This document shows, piece after piece, positions 23,945 through 36,079 of a stretch of 64,000 bases of DNA (positions are counted from its first letter, which is position 1; the number at the start of each line of letters is the position of its first letter). The notes below the pieces were generated by a model, which saw only the letters and a program-made list of their open reading frames with translations, was not told where the DNA came from and ran no database searches. The stretch spans positions 2,556,001-2,620,000 of the forward strand of contig JACCIC010000063.1 of NCBI GenBank assembly GCA_018907035.1, read 5' to 3'. This stretch comes from Sycobia sp. Sy_11 (lineage: Eukaryota > Arthropoda > Insecta > Hymenoptera > Epichrysomallidae). A program made the translations under genes and the position numbers.

Positions 23945-24480
23945 CGAGGTGTGATAAAAAAATAAGGTAAATTATTACATTTCGCGGACTGCGTACGTTC
24001 AATTTTCGATTTTTTTTATTTTATGTTGTTATACTTTTCTCGAAAATAGGTTCATAATTTCACTTGTATAGCATTTTTAGTTTGTTTGCGAGAGCTATAA
24101 AGATTAGAAGTATTTTGGCTTTTCGTCGATTTCCTGCTATTGAAAAAAATGGATCAAAGAATTTGTATTAAATAATTAATAAATTGTTTGGAATAAAGTG
24201 TTTCAAAACTCAAAGAAAGTCAAAATATGCTTACAAGTGGTGGAAACTCTTTCCAAAAGGTAGAGAAGATACTAATGATGAAACTTGCTCTGAACGACTC
24301 TGCACGTCAAAAACTGACAAAAACGTTGAAAACGTGAAGAAAATAGTGTTCGAAAATCTTGGAATTGCCATAAGAGAAGTTGCTGGTGATATCGGCATCT
24401 CGTTTGGTTTGTGAAAATTATACTTAATAGTCGATAATGTTATTTTTAATATCAAAAGTAATGTTGGAAATGTGAAATTG
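23945..24480 (+). mobile_element. Mariner 5' fragment
   Basis: Starts after a TA with CGAGGTGTGATAAAAAAATA, typical of a SETMAR-type mariner left TIR. It continues through a 5' untranslated region to the N-terminal transposase segment MDQRICIK (about 24150) and the open stretch 24184-24414. That stretch contains WWKLFPKGREDTNDE, then TDKNVENVKKIVFENLGIAI and REVAGDIGISFG, i.e. the two helix-turn-helix domains joined by a GREDV-type hinge. The sequence ends before the catalytic domain, and no right TIR is visible. Confidence 0.78.
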
Positions 24481-26038
24481 AGAAAAATATACAAAATTTA
24501 TTGAAATGCATTGGAAAATTTCCAATGCTATAAATATTTGATGCTGCAATAGTGAAATGACAAGGTTGATCATATACATAAAATAATACAAAATAAATAT
24601 ACGAATTCGTGAAAAAAATTGTTAGAAGCAAATAAATGTTTTCTTCTTTATTGATAAATAAATACTTATTTATTGCATCACATATAATAGATAAACAATT
24701 CAAAAACAACTAATGCATTTACTTCTATAAATAATGAATATTTATTTGTATGAAATTTATTTTACATATAAGTCAAAAATATGTATTGCGTTTATTCCTA
24801 CACAATAAATATTAAATCTGTTTTATTTTTTATTTTTTGTTTATTTAATGTTAATTTGTTTTCGCTATTCTTAGTTTTAAATTAAATACGTAAGAATGAC
24901 TGGATACGGACGTCGCAATACTCGCAACTAATATATCTTCGGGAGAAGTAAACAAATTATACGCATTCCTTCAAATCTCGTGCGGTTTCTGGAATATCTT
25001 GGACAATTCTTACGAAGAATACCTCAAACGAATTTGGTTTAATTAGAACGGATTTATACGATACTTTCTTCCACGCTTTTATTCGTGTATTACATTTGTA
25101 TAAAATAAACATCAATTGGGATACATAAAACATCATTTACAAGTATTCCGTCAGTGTGCAATTTTTTCGTTTCGACAAGTTGTTACAGTTATGTCAAAAT
25201 CGAATAATATAGCAATCCACCCTTAGTTTATGTCTCATTGGTGTTTCAACAAATTGAAAAAATTTTCGCTTGGCCATTATCTTTCCACTATTATCTGCGA
25301 GAAATTCTAAATACAAAGAACAAAAGACAGTAAAAGTAAAAAAGCTCATTCTCTTCAGCGCCAGGTTCGTAGATTAAAATTACGGATCCAATAGCCGACG
25401 TTGAGCTATTCCTAGTAGAGGAAAAAGGTAAAAATAAGCGAAGATGTAGAGAATCGGTAAAAGACCCGCAAAAGTAATGGTTTCTCCTTTAAAACCCTTC
25501 GATACTACTGTTGATGCTGCTCACATTTACCTGCATAGATAATTTGTCTCTTTTAGAGTAATTTTTTCTTCTCACTTCTTAGGAAAGCTTGAAGCAGAGC
25601 TAAAGCTGCAGTAATTCCTTAATCTCTGTTTCTCTTTTCTCATTTGATAACATGCTTGGGGGTGTCTAATAATGTCACCAAATAGGCATTTTTAGTAACA
25701 CCTAACCTCCTAAAAAATCATACAACTTCTCTTGATGCACCCTCACATGAAGGAAATTAGAAAAATGAACATTGCTTTAACCGACTCCGATAACTCAATT
25801 TTCTTGTTGGTTCCTCCCCTCTTTATTTTTATCTTCCTCCAATTCGCTTACATACATAGAACTTTTAAGGTATATAATTTTCCCTTTTTCCTTCCACTTC
25901 TTTTCCACTCACTTTATTTAAGATTGGGCTCAAGTTCGGATCAAACCAAGAATGTTAGCGAGCCAAACACCTTGCGGCTAACATAACCCGGCCCGTTACA
26001 GTAAAGCTTAATCTTACATTTTTACCATTGAATAACTA
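24481..26038. other. No recognised gene
   Basis: Less repetitive than its surroundings and of more even composition from 24890 to 25990, so it may be unique host DNA caught between the inverted TIR elements. No splice-bounded coding exon can be supported. Confidence 0.4.
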
Positions 26039-26491
26039 CCCGTGCAGAAATATACTCGGTATATCCCTAGTTCGGGCTAGATCCTAGTCAGTATTACTGA
26101 TGATTTCCTCATGTAGGTAAATCTCGCCAGATCCGAGTTAGATTTCCCTTCGATCATCTAATAATCATCTTATATTAATTATTACTTTCTCGAATTTATT
26201 CAGATTTCCTTATCTTTTATTGATGTTAGAAAGAAATACGTGTTTCCACTAGTCAAAATTTTACAAGTAGAAAACTTAAGGAAATGATCAGGCTTTCTAT
26301 CTTGGATCTAGTCAGAATTCCTTAACTTCTCCCTACTTTGGAAAGAATGGCGTTTTTCTAGGCAGAATCTGCCAAGTAGGAGAATTCAGGAAATGGTTAG
26401 GCTTTCTATTTTGATTCTAGTTAGATTTTCTCAACTTTTTCTAATATTGGAAAGAACGATGTTTTTTGTAGTCAAGGCCTTATGTGTACAG

Positions 26492-26550
<59 letters not shown>

Positions 26551-26572
26551 AATGAGTGCGCGCACGCGCGTG

Positions 26573-26658
<86 letters not shown>

Positions 26659-27367
26659 ATAAAACACCCGCAGATCTTTCCAACATGGGAAAGAATTTAA
26701 AAAATTGATTTCCTATGTATGTTTTATCTTGTGTTTATAAAATTATTATATTATCTTAAGTGCTTTACGGTCATATGCAAACTATAGTATAGTAATCCCA
26801 CATTGCGTTTTAGCATAGTGCATAATGCGTTAGCTTGCGAATCGTAGGGTCGTGGGTTCGATACTCAGCGGAGGTCGGAATTTTTTTCATCGAATAAAAT
26901 ATTATATGTGTTCAGCAGAGGTATTTAACATTAAAATTTACAATAATTAGTGTATAAAAAATATATTAATAATTATTAATTGTTATTGTAAATGGTAATA
27001 CGTAATAGTCATATAGAAAATAATTTATGAATGCTAATTAAATGGTATGCGTCACCTAAATACGTAAATATATTTTTTTATTTTAAATAAATAAATATTA
27101 AAGAGTCAAAAAATTATTGACTTAATCGAGGAAACAAAATTAGAATAATTTATTATTGGCTTAATTTCTAGATTTTCTGACTAGAATCAGTCTAGTTTCT
27201 AGCTTGGTATACCTACCAAAATCTAAGCTCGTTCCCTATTCAAAATGCTATTAAAAGTGGGACAAATCGGAACTAGGATCAGACTAGATTTCCCTTCTGG
27301 GTTCGAACATTTGATAAGGAAAACTCACCCGATACTAGTTAGATTCGAGAATCAATTTCTACACGGG
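26039..27367 (-). mobile_element. ~1.3 kb non-autonomous TIR element, copy 2 (inverted)
   Basis: Reverse complement of copy 1 over its whole length, including the TIRs, the tRNA-like block (26805-26880), the CTAG-rich modules and TA arrays at about 26497-26547 and 26580-26654. The flanks read ACTA on the left and TAGT on the right, so the terminal inversion may extend four bases further. Differences from copy 1 are scattered substitutions and microsatellite length changes. Confidence 0.85.
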
Positions 27368-28185
27368 TAGTCAAGCCTATTCAAAATTGTCAGATTTATA
27401 ACAAACTCCTGAAGCACAAAGTATGTTTGTATAATAAATCTATGAAAGGTATTATTTATTTTAAGAGTAAAAAATTATTATTTTTTTAATGACTCAAAAT
27501 ACGATTCACATACTTCTAAACAAATTTAGACTATTTGAAAAACTTTTTTATAGACATATTGTAAGTTAAAAATTAATATTTTTAATTCAAAAGGTTCACA
27601 TTTTGCATTCTAAGATTTACCTTGTTTCTAGCCACAATGATTGATTCTATTTTTACTACCTAGTAACTACTTTCCAGCCTATTAAAAATTGTTAGATTTC
27701 TACCAGGGTAAGGATTTTAACAAATTACGAACAGTAATTTTGAGGAGATATTAATGACAAAAGCGGTCATATCATGTGTGTTATCGGAAGTAAAATGTCT
27801 GCCATACAGGCAAACTGACAGATGGCGTTTCATTATTACTATAATAACATTATGGTTATTAAAATCGGAACTGTAAAAGATTTTTAGAAATCACCATGCC
27901 TTAGAACTTTTAATTATTTTAACTATATAAGAAACAAAATATAAAAATACTGCAAACCTTCATCAGAAATTTAAAAAAGACCAAATCATCTTAATTTTAA
28001 ATATTATTTAGAAAATTCAAAGGGCAGCAATAAAAAAGTTTCTCATCATTCAGAAACAAACTTTAAATATTATTCAAGATACTTTCTTTGATCGTTCTTT
28101 TTGATTCTCCACCAGTATTGTGATTTAGCATTTTTTAATATCAACGAAATACTCGTATACGATTTGAAAGTGTTTAAAAATAGAT
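27368..28185. other. No recognised gene
   Basis: AT-rich. GCCTATTCAAAATTGTCAGA near 27376 and GCCTATTAAAAATTGTTAGA near 27677 are short related blocks, and the latter leads into TTTCTACCAGGGTA, resembling the TIR of the neighbouring element family. Confidence 0.45.
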
Positions 28186-29060
28186 CCTATCTATCTTTTA
28201 TCTTGTGTTTATAAAATTATTATATGATGTTAAGTGATGTACGGTTATATGCGACGTTTAGTATTATAATCACATATTACGCTTTTGCATAGTGCATAAT
28301 TCGTTAGTTTGTGAATCGTACGGTCGTGGGTTCGATACTCATTGGAGGCCAGAATTTTTTTTCATCAAAATAAAATATGTATATATTCAACAAAGGTGTT
28401 TTAAATTAAAATGTATAATAATTATTGTATAAAAATTATATTAATAATTAATTAATTGTTAATTGTAAATTGTATACGAAAATTGCACAAGGAAATAATT
28501 TATAAATTTTAATTAAATGGTATGCGTTGCTGAAATACGAAAATATATTTTTTTATTTTAAATAAATAATAATTAAGAGCGAAAAAATTATTTATTTAAT
28601 CGAAGAAGCAAAATTGAAATAATATATAAATCGTATTAATTTTTAGATTTTGAGGCCTACGATGGCTCAATCGCTAGAGTGAATATGACTAGTAACTTAG
28701 CGATCCGAATTCAAATCCCGGTCTCGGCCGATTGATACAAGCACCACTAATAATTTACATGTGCTTTGTTTACCAACACATCGTAACTTCCGTCGCTGAT
28801 TAGCACCGGTATTTGGAAATATGAATAAAGTGACGTTAAATAACATAAAAAAAATAAAATTTCTAGATTTTCTGATGAGATTTTGTCTAGTTTCTAACTA
28901 AGTAAACCTACCAAAATCTAAGCTCGTTCCCTATATAAAATGCAATAAAAGTGGGACAAATCGCAACTATATCAGACTAGATTTTCCTTCTCGATCCTAA
29001 CATTTAATAAAGAAAACTAAACCAATACTAGTTAGAATCGAGAATGAATTTCTACACGCG
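28186..29060 (-). mobile_element. ~1.3 kb TIR element, copy 3 (partial, carries a SINE)
   Basis: Same orientation as copy 2 and homologous to roughly 26725-27367, including the tRNA-like block (28275-28353) and the terminal end, here TCTACACGCG. The half carrying the TA arrays and the other TIR is missing. A SINE (28653-28850) interrupts it. Confidence 0.8.
28653..28850 (+). mobile_element. tRNA-derived SINE, copy 5 (full length)
   Basis: AGGCCTACGATGGCTCAATC head, B box GAATTCAAATCCCGG, full body and A-rich tail. It is inserted in TIR element copy 3: the host sequence TTAGATTTTGA on the left resumes on the right as TTTCTAGATTTTCTGATGAG, which in copies 1 and 2 is a continuous segment. The SINE is therefore younger than that element. 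Confidence 0.9.
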
Positions 29061-29400
29061 TTTATCTTAGCTTAGGGCGTACGCGTTTTTTTCTCCCAAA
29101 CCTCGGATTCAATTCTGCATGCGCGCGCAGCCGTCTATAGCGCTTTCGCCGCTGTTTTTGAGAGCTCGACAATTAAAATGACAATAAGACTCGAACCGCC
29201 CTTAGGGTGCAGGCCACAGGACCCATAGCCAATCAGCTCCATGTTCGACACCATGAAATACATAAGGGCCATCACGCCGCTACTCTTCTCCCCACGTCGC
29301 GTCGCTCTGCTGCGCGTACGCATCCTACCGTAAATGTATCAAGGAGCAAGATAGCGATCTGGAGGCAAGTATGGTTAATACAGCCTTCCAACAACCGTGC
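29061..29400. other. CpG-rich island of unknown nature
   Basis: Clearly richer in G+C and CpG than the surrounding DNA, with GCATGCGCGCGCAGCCG, CACGTCGCGTCGCTCTGCTG and a possible splice donor GGAGGCAAGTATG near 29361. Candidate host promoter or first exon, or a remnant of a GC-rich LTR like that at 53.2 kb. No protein is recognisable in the 62- to 83-residue frames here. Confidence 0.35.
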
Positions 29401-32400
29401 TATATATTCTTTTATATCAGTTGGCGAAATGTTTAAATATTTATTGCTTCAATATTAAACTTTTATATTGATTCTATTTATGCTGAATATAAACCTATTC
29501 CAAAAAAAAAACTTGTATATAGTTATACAAAAATATTATATTTAGTAAGTATACAAAGAGAATCCTTTAAATTCAAAAGGAATTAGCTCTTATCGCTTAT
29601 TCAATAAGTAATGGTTTCGTAATTAGAGTTTAAATTTAACTTGTATTGTTTAAGTATAAATGGAGTAGTGAGAAACGATAGCATATAGTTATTATACGTT
29701 AATAGGCGATCGATAGAATAAGAGATAAAATAATAAGAATGTATAAACATAGAAAACGAAATTTTAAGGAGGTATATATACTAAACTTGAAAAAAAAATG
29801 AAAAAAATATATGTTTCAATACAAGCCTTTTTGTGGTTAATAATATTAAATGGGGTAAAATATATGTGCGAAAATAGATATTTAAAGTTTTCTCGGGTAA
29901 GTATGCTAGAAAGAAAATTGTAACATAAATAATGTTAGTCATTAAATCCGAGAAGTATGAATTATATAAAAAAAATGGAAACCAGTTATCGGAGTGTACG
30001 TATTTATTTATTGATTAACAGATTAAGACTGACATCAAATTTCAACTTCAAATACTGAAATCAGAATTTTTTCTTGTGAAGCCACATATGAAAATTCATA
30101 TATGTAAAGTTTTATAGTTGATGGAATTGGTAATTATCATATATTATTCTAATTTAAATTTCTTTTCACGCGAAAACAGTTGTTATGTTACACCCTTTTA
30201 TGCTTTGTGTATAAAATGATTTAATGAAACGATTTTTTTTTTATTTTACAATTTGAAAGAACCTACTGCATTGGTTCCTATTATCGTATTATTCTATAAC
30301 GTATAAATGAATAGATAAAAGTGTTAAAAATTGATGCTATATATAATAAGCTACGGTAAGAATGTTCGAAGTATTGCACGTTATATATACCACTGATTTA
30401 AACAGTATTTTTTTGAGCTTGAAAATTATGACACTGAAAACATGTATTCAAAAATATCTTTGTTAACTGTAATCAGAACTCTTATGAAAATCACAGTATC
30501 TTAATACGCTAATATGGCTACGAAATTTCAGGGTATGAGAATAAAACAAAAAAAGTTCATTATAAATTTTGGAGTATATAATTTTCAATGCATTAGGTAC
30601 ATTAAATACAATTTCATTAAATACATTAAGTACAATTTCACTGCATAGAAATAATGAAGACGGATGTTTCGCTGACACGGACGAATTAACCGTGAGCACA
30701 CACGTGTTTTATAAAAACAAATGTGCAACTGAATGTTCAAATATCGGGAAAATAATATTTTTTCGCAGTCAAACAGGGTACCATCGGGTTTTTGAGTTTG
30801 CGCTAAACCCAACCCTCATGTAAAACATGTACATAGTTTTTTCGAGTAGGTAACATCAAAATATTGATCAGAAAATCATTTGTACAGTTATATCCATAAA
30901 GATTATCGTGTTTGCAGCAACAAATATAGTCTACAAATACTTAGAATATTCAAGGATAAAAAGTGCTCCTTTAAAACTGTTGATGCTCCTTTCCAAAACG
31001 GCGTAGGGTCAAATTGCTTTCAGGAGCCGATAGATCAGCCAAACTTACCTATAGAAACATGTTTTTATCTCGTTTTTTTTTTTAGATCAGCCTGGAAATA
31101 TCGACCGTCCAAAAATGTCTGCTACGGCACTAATGGGTTAAATTATATATAGATGAAAACAAAAAGTTCGTCGGTTTTAACTATCTGGATTATATATTCA
31201 CTGCTCACCTTAAAATAAAAAAATGTCATATTATCGAAACAAAAATGTTGGATGAAAATCATAAAAAAAATCATGCGTCTGTATTTCCAGACAAATATAA
31301 TGGAAAAAATTCACGAGACGAAATAAAAAATTGAATTGCAAAATTAAATAATAAAAAAATAATTAATAAATTAAAATGATTAAATTATAAAATTAAATTA
31401 ATAAAATAATTATAGAAAATTATATATAGAACAATTTTTGGCTTTCGAAACAACTTTTTCAAACAAAAGCTGTAAACCTTATTTAAATAATTTTTTTATA
31501 TTCTGTCCATTTTTACTCTAAAACTAATAATTATCGAGAAAAACAATATGAGTGATGAGCGTTTCGAACTTCGAATCAGCTCAAATCTAGTCTATTTCTC
31601 AGCAATCTACCTTCCCGCTAAATAAAACTCATGTAGCGTAAAGCGAGGTACACGGGCATTCTAATTTTACATTTTGCTCATAAAATTAGAGTTCTAAAGC
31701 AAAAACATATAGAATATAAACAATTTATTTTAGTCAGATCTAAAAATTTTCTTTAAAAAACTTTTACAAACTAATAATTGTTTCATTCTAACATGATTTT
31801 TATATTATTATGCACGAAGTTTGTTATGGTTTTAATATAAAGATAATAAAAAATTACAAAAATCGTTTATACTCGCATCTGACTTTATCAGAGAATAACT
31901 TAGAAAAATTGCTTCTTATTTGACAAGACACCATTTTATAAATATCTTTCATTTCAAGTAAAAATGATATATTCTTCCCATGCTACTATTTCACATTCTT
32001 ACTTACAATTATACTGTCATTTATTGTAATTTTATTTGGTGAAATAGAAAATTAAAGACAATTAAATGTACTTATTAAAATGGCCTTTCACTTATTAAAA
32101 ATATTGTGCTGAAAAAGCAGCTTATAAACATCAGCTGATAACATTGTAGCAGATACTGTAGTTCCGGCAATATAGGGAAACCTGGGGTGCAATTGGTTGT
32201 CAAGCAAAATGGTGCACGTAAAATTTCTAATGACAATAATTGTTAAAATGAACGAAAATTTTTTATAATATGCAATTATTAGAGAAGATAAAAATTTAAA
32301 GAAGATAATACTAGTTTTTTAAGTAAATTAACTGTAAATAAATTCTTGACAATCAGCTAGTAAAAAAGACAAATATTAGTACATTTTAATCAATGAAGCA

Positions 32401-33525
32401 ACTATTTATATAAGATTTTATCCATTTGTAATTATTATTATTATTGGATTCATTATATTTTTAGGGATATTTATTATGCCTTAAATTTATAAATAAAATG
32501 TATTAAATAATTTTTATAATGAAAATTTAAATATTGTCGTAGGGCAGCAATATAGGTTTTCAAAACGGGGCGTAATTAATGAGTCTACTCCTGCACCGCC
32601 TTACTGGTGCAATATGTGCGTATTAGCCAGTATAAGCAAAACTAATTAGTGGAAACATTCTCGTCAATTTAAAATTTGAAAATTTTGAAAAAGTTCTTTA
32701 GCTCTCGCAGCTGCCACTTCGCTTTTATTCATTTCTATAAATTAATTTTCATATCTCACATATCATGATATTTAATATATACATAAATACTTTTATAAAC
32801 TATTACAACATTTATTTTTTCTATTGACGTTTTAATTTAACTTGAAATGGTGTTGCCGTTGTTATTAAAATGAAGATTATTTTCAGTATAACTTAATTTA
32901 ATAAAATTTATTATTCTTAATGTAAAGAATTATCCATGTAATTCATAAAAAAATTAATTCTGCATTCTTCGAATATTTCTTCTGTTTTATATAATAATTA
33001 TTTTATTCATAATCAGATTAAAACTTTTAAAATATTAATTATAAAAAATTAATGGTTTATACAAAGTAACTACTTCTTTTCGAACTTTCGTGTAATCATA
33101 TTTTAAAAAATTATTAAAATAAGTTTTTAATTTATTAATAAGTTATTAATTGTTTATAATTTTATTTTATTTTATTATCAAATTGTAATTTATAAATAAT
33201 TTATTAAATTTTAGACATTTTAAACTTGCTTTATTTGTGTAGCCTCAAACCCATTACAAAACGTATAGCCCATCCGCCCGAATTCCGAGGCCATAGTGCC
33301 CCACGTTCGAGGCGGAATGGGTTTTCTGAGAATGATAAAGCTTTTATATAAACCATAAAAAACCTCATTTCATACCCATACCGCCCCAGATTCCTCTACT
33401 AGATCCTACATATCAGCTCGAATCATCTGTACAAGAATTGCAGAGAAGTTTGCTTAGCACTATAGCAGCCAGTCGTCGGACGGTTAAAAAAAGCGCGATA
33501 ACCAAGAAGGGTTTGGCGAATTCGG
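29401..33525. other. No recognised gene
   Basis: Long AT-rich stretch. Short frames at 30463-31152 have no recognisable domains. 33240-33500 is somewhat GC-richer (GAGGCGGAATGGGTTTTC) and unidentified. Confidence 0.55.
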
Positions 33526-34410
33526 AATTTTTAGAATATATTCTGACAGAAAATTTATAATTTGTACTTGATTTGTTATATTTATGCGATTGTTATTGAC
33601 TTATTAACTTTGACATTGTCAATATTAAAATTTAAAATAATTTAATTGTACTTACGTCGACTGCTCATATACAAACTAATAAATATTTTTTTTATTGGTC
33701 TTACAGTCCAATCAATTCAATCTAAAAATAAAAATAAAAATAAAAATTAAATTAAAGTTTAAATAAAAATTATAATGACAGTCAGACTGTCCTTGTTTAC
33801 ATTCACCCCCGTAGACTAATCTGAAAATAAAATATTAGCTGAAAAAATTCTTTGTTAGTAAAGTGCAGTCTGACTGTCCCCAACAGTTCTCGAAACGTTG
33901 GACAGGTCTTCAATTAGGTAAGGGTGTTGGGGACAGTCAGACTGCACTTTACTAACAAAGAATTTTTTCAGCTAATATTTTATTTTCAGATTAGTCTACG
34001 GAGGTGAATGTAAACAAGGGCAGTCTGACTGTCATTATAATTTTAATTTAAATTTAAATTTAATTTTTATTTTTAATTTTTATTTTATTTTTATTTTTAT
34101 TTTTATTTTTATTTGTTGATTAAATTGATTGGACTGTAAGACCAATAAAAAATATTTATTAATATTAAAATTTCATTAGTTTGACTTAAAAAGTCTTAGC
34201 GTTTGCTTGTAAATTTAATTCTAGGTGCCGATTTATTATTGTGCGATAGTTTTCACTGTTTATATAATTTTAATATGTAATTATTGGTGTATCTTTTCTT
34301 TATTAAAGCACCTGAAGTGGTCGACGATACCTGTCGATGAAACATCGTAAAATCAAAACCCACTGAATTTTTATTAGCCCAAATTCGATCGAAATAATTA
34401 TATTTTTTTA
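33526..34410 (+). repeat. PLE terminal repeat, split by a nested insertion
   Basis: 33526-33633 matches the TTTAGAATATATT ... TTGACATTGTCAATATTAAA part of the PLE 3' ends at 5110-5342 and 46070-46170. 34161-34410 continues it (GTTTGACTTA, TTAGCGTTTGCTT, TTTATTAGCCC, ATCGAAATAATTATA). In the two uninterrupted copies these parts are contiguous, so 33634-34160 is an insertion. Around 34320-34355 the copy has GTCGACGATACCTGTCGATG then AAAC, a possible ribozyme stem II plus GAAAC box. Confidence 0.82.
33634..34160. mobile_element. Palindromic pair of hammerhead-family repeats, with TSDs
   Basis: Two copies of the repeat seen at 38129-38485 lie head to head: a reverse copy (about 33687-33889) and a forward copy (about 33931-34160). 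They are separated by ~40 bp containing CTCGAAACGTTGGAC, the 3' half of the ribozyme motif. A perfect 13-bp TSD, AATATTAAAATTT, flanks the pair at 33621-33633 and 34161-34173, so the palindrome inserted as one unit. Inverted terminal repeats are a known peculiarity of Penelope-like elements. Confidence 0.85.
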
Positions 34411-34827
34411 CAATAAGTTATTAAAAATAATATAAAAGATTATTAAAATTTTAACAATATATTTTTAGTATAATACTAAAAACTTTTTAAAATTGGAAAG
34501 TAACAATATACATATAAAAATATATTTTTGACATTTTAACAATAATTTATATTATTTTTATAACTTATTTCAAAAAATGATTCTAATTTCGTTAAAATAT
34601 TTAAAATTTTTATTGTTCAAATTTTAAATAGAATATTTGAATCTTTTACCTATCTTTGTTTCTATTGCGAATTGTATAATAAGAGAGATTAATTGATTTT
34701 AATAAAATTATTGTAATAAATTTAAATTTAAATTAAAGAAATTATAGTAATAATAGAATTTTTAATTGATCTAAAAAGGTTAATACGTATGTATAGCACG
34801 CTTAGATTGGTCTAGTATACGCCGTAT

Positions 34828-34899
<72 letters not shown>

Positions 34900-35624
34900 T
34901 CATTGGAAAGTAGAAATTCGATGATTTTTAGCAGTGTATATTTACTTACGAAATTATTTCTGCATCTTTTTTCTGCGTATCTAAATTTCATTTACGCTTT
35001 GCAAAGTTACTTTTGTAATCACGCACTCCTTTGGGTTGATCGATCTCTCGACTCATTTTTAACTCTTTTAATTAACATCTAAATTTTCCAATGCACATCA
35101 AAACTTGCAAAAACAAAAACCAATCGCGTTGGCATGAACAACTCAGAAACAGTATGAACATGTTGAAATTCTACTTTGTAGACCACATTTAGAAACTCAA
35201 CAAGCCGGGTTTTTTTTTCAAAATTATTTTAACATGATTGTTTTAAACTATATTAAAAATTACATTAAATTATTAACACAATTAATTTTAAATTATTTTG
35301 AAACAAGTTCAATTTTTTTTATATTATTTAAAGTCGCTCTATTTATATTATTTATAAATAAATAGAATAGTATCTTTAATTAATAACCAATAATTTAATC
35401 GAGTATAACATAACAAAAAATAGTATTTTCGAAGATATCTGATCAGTAATGTTGTCATAATTTAAGCAGTAACTTTTCTATATAAAAAAAATGTGAATAC
35501 TCTCATTATCTTAAAAACTTAATATACCTTGAAATTATAATTTTCAATGATAGTCTTACTAATAATTAGTACGGAATCTATAATATAATAATATAAAATC
35601 AGTAGTTATGATCTTGATTTTTTT
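34411..35624. other. No recognised gene; (TA)n at about 34831-34896
   Basis: AT-rich DNA with one TA array. No coding or repeat homology recognised. Confidence 0.6.
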
Positions 35625-35822
35625 TTTATATTATTTAACTTTGCTTTATTTAAGCTTCCAAATACCGGTGCTAATTAGCGACAGAGGTCTACGATGTATT
35701 CGTAAACAAAGCACATGTAAATTATTACAGCAGTGCTAGTGTCAATCGGCCGAGACCGGGATTTGAATTCGGATCACCAAGTTACTAGTCCTTCGCTCTA
35801 GCGATTTAGCCATCGTAGGCCT
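35625..35822 (-). mobile_element. tRNA-derived SINE, copy 6
   Basis: Reverse-strand full-length copy: AGGCCTACGATGGCTAAATC head, GAATTCAAATCCCGG B box, CGGCCGATTGACACTAGC junction, GTCGCTAATTAGCACC body. TSDs are not clear. Confidence 0.9.
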
Positions 35823-36079
35823 AAGTTCGCTTTTTCATTCCTTTCAATTGAATTAATAAAGTTATATAATACATACATTAAAAACTACTGAATTAATTTT
35901 TTTTTTCATACCAGTTTAATATGGTTTTTAATTATTTTTACTCAAGTTGCAATTTTTTTAATTCCGTGCTGAGAAATCATTTTTTCATTTTGTGCGGGTA
36001 TCTGATGTGTGAGAGATCCTGATGTATGGGGACCCTTGGGCACGCACCCTAAGGGTCCATAGACGTTAATCCAAACAAA

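Noticed and set aside
34320..34360. Second hammerhead ribozyme in the PLE terminal repeat family (also near 5480 and 46315)
   Set aside because: A GTCGAC stem and GAAAC-like box are present, but a proper CUGANGA core with stem I cannot be drawn for all copies; left as a remark only.
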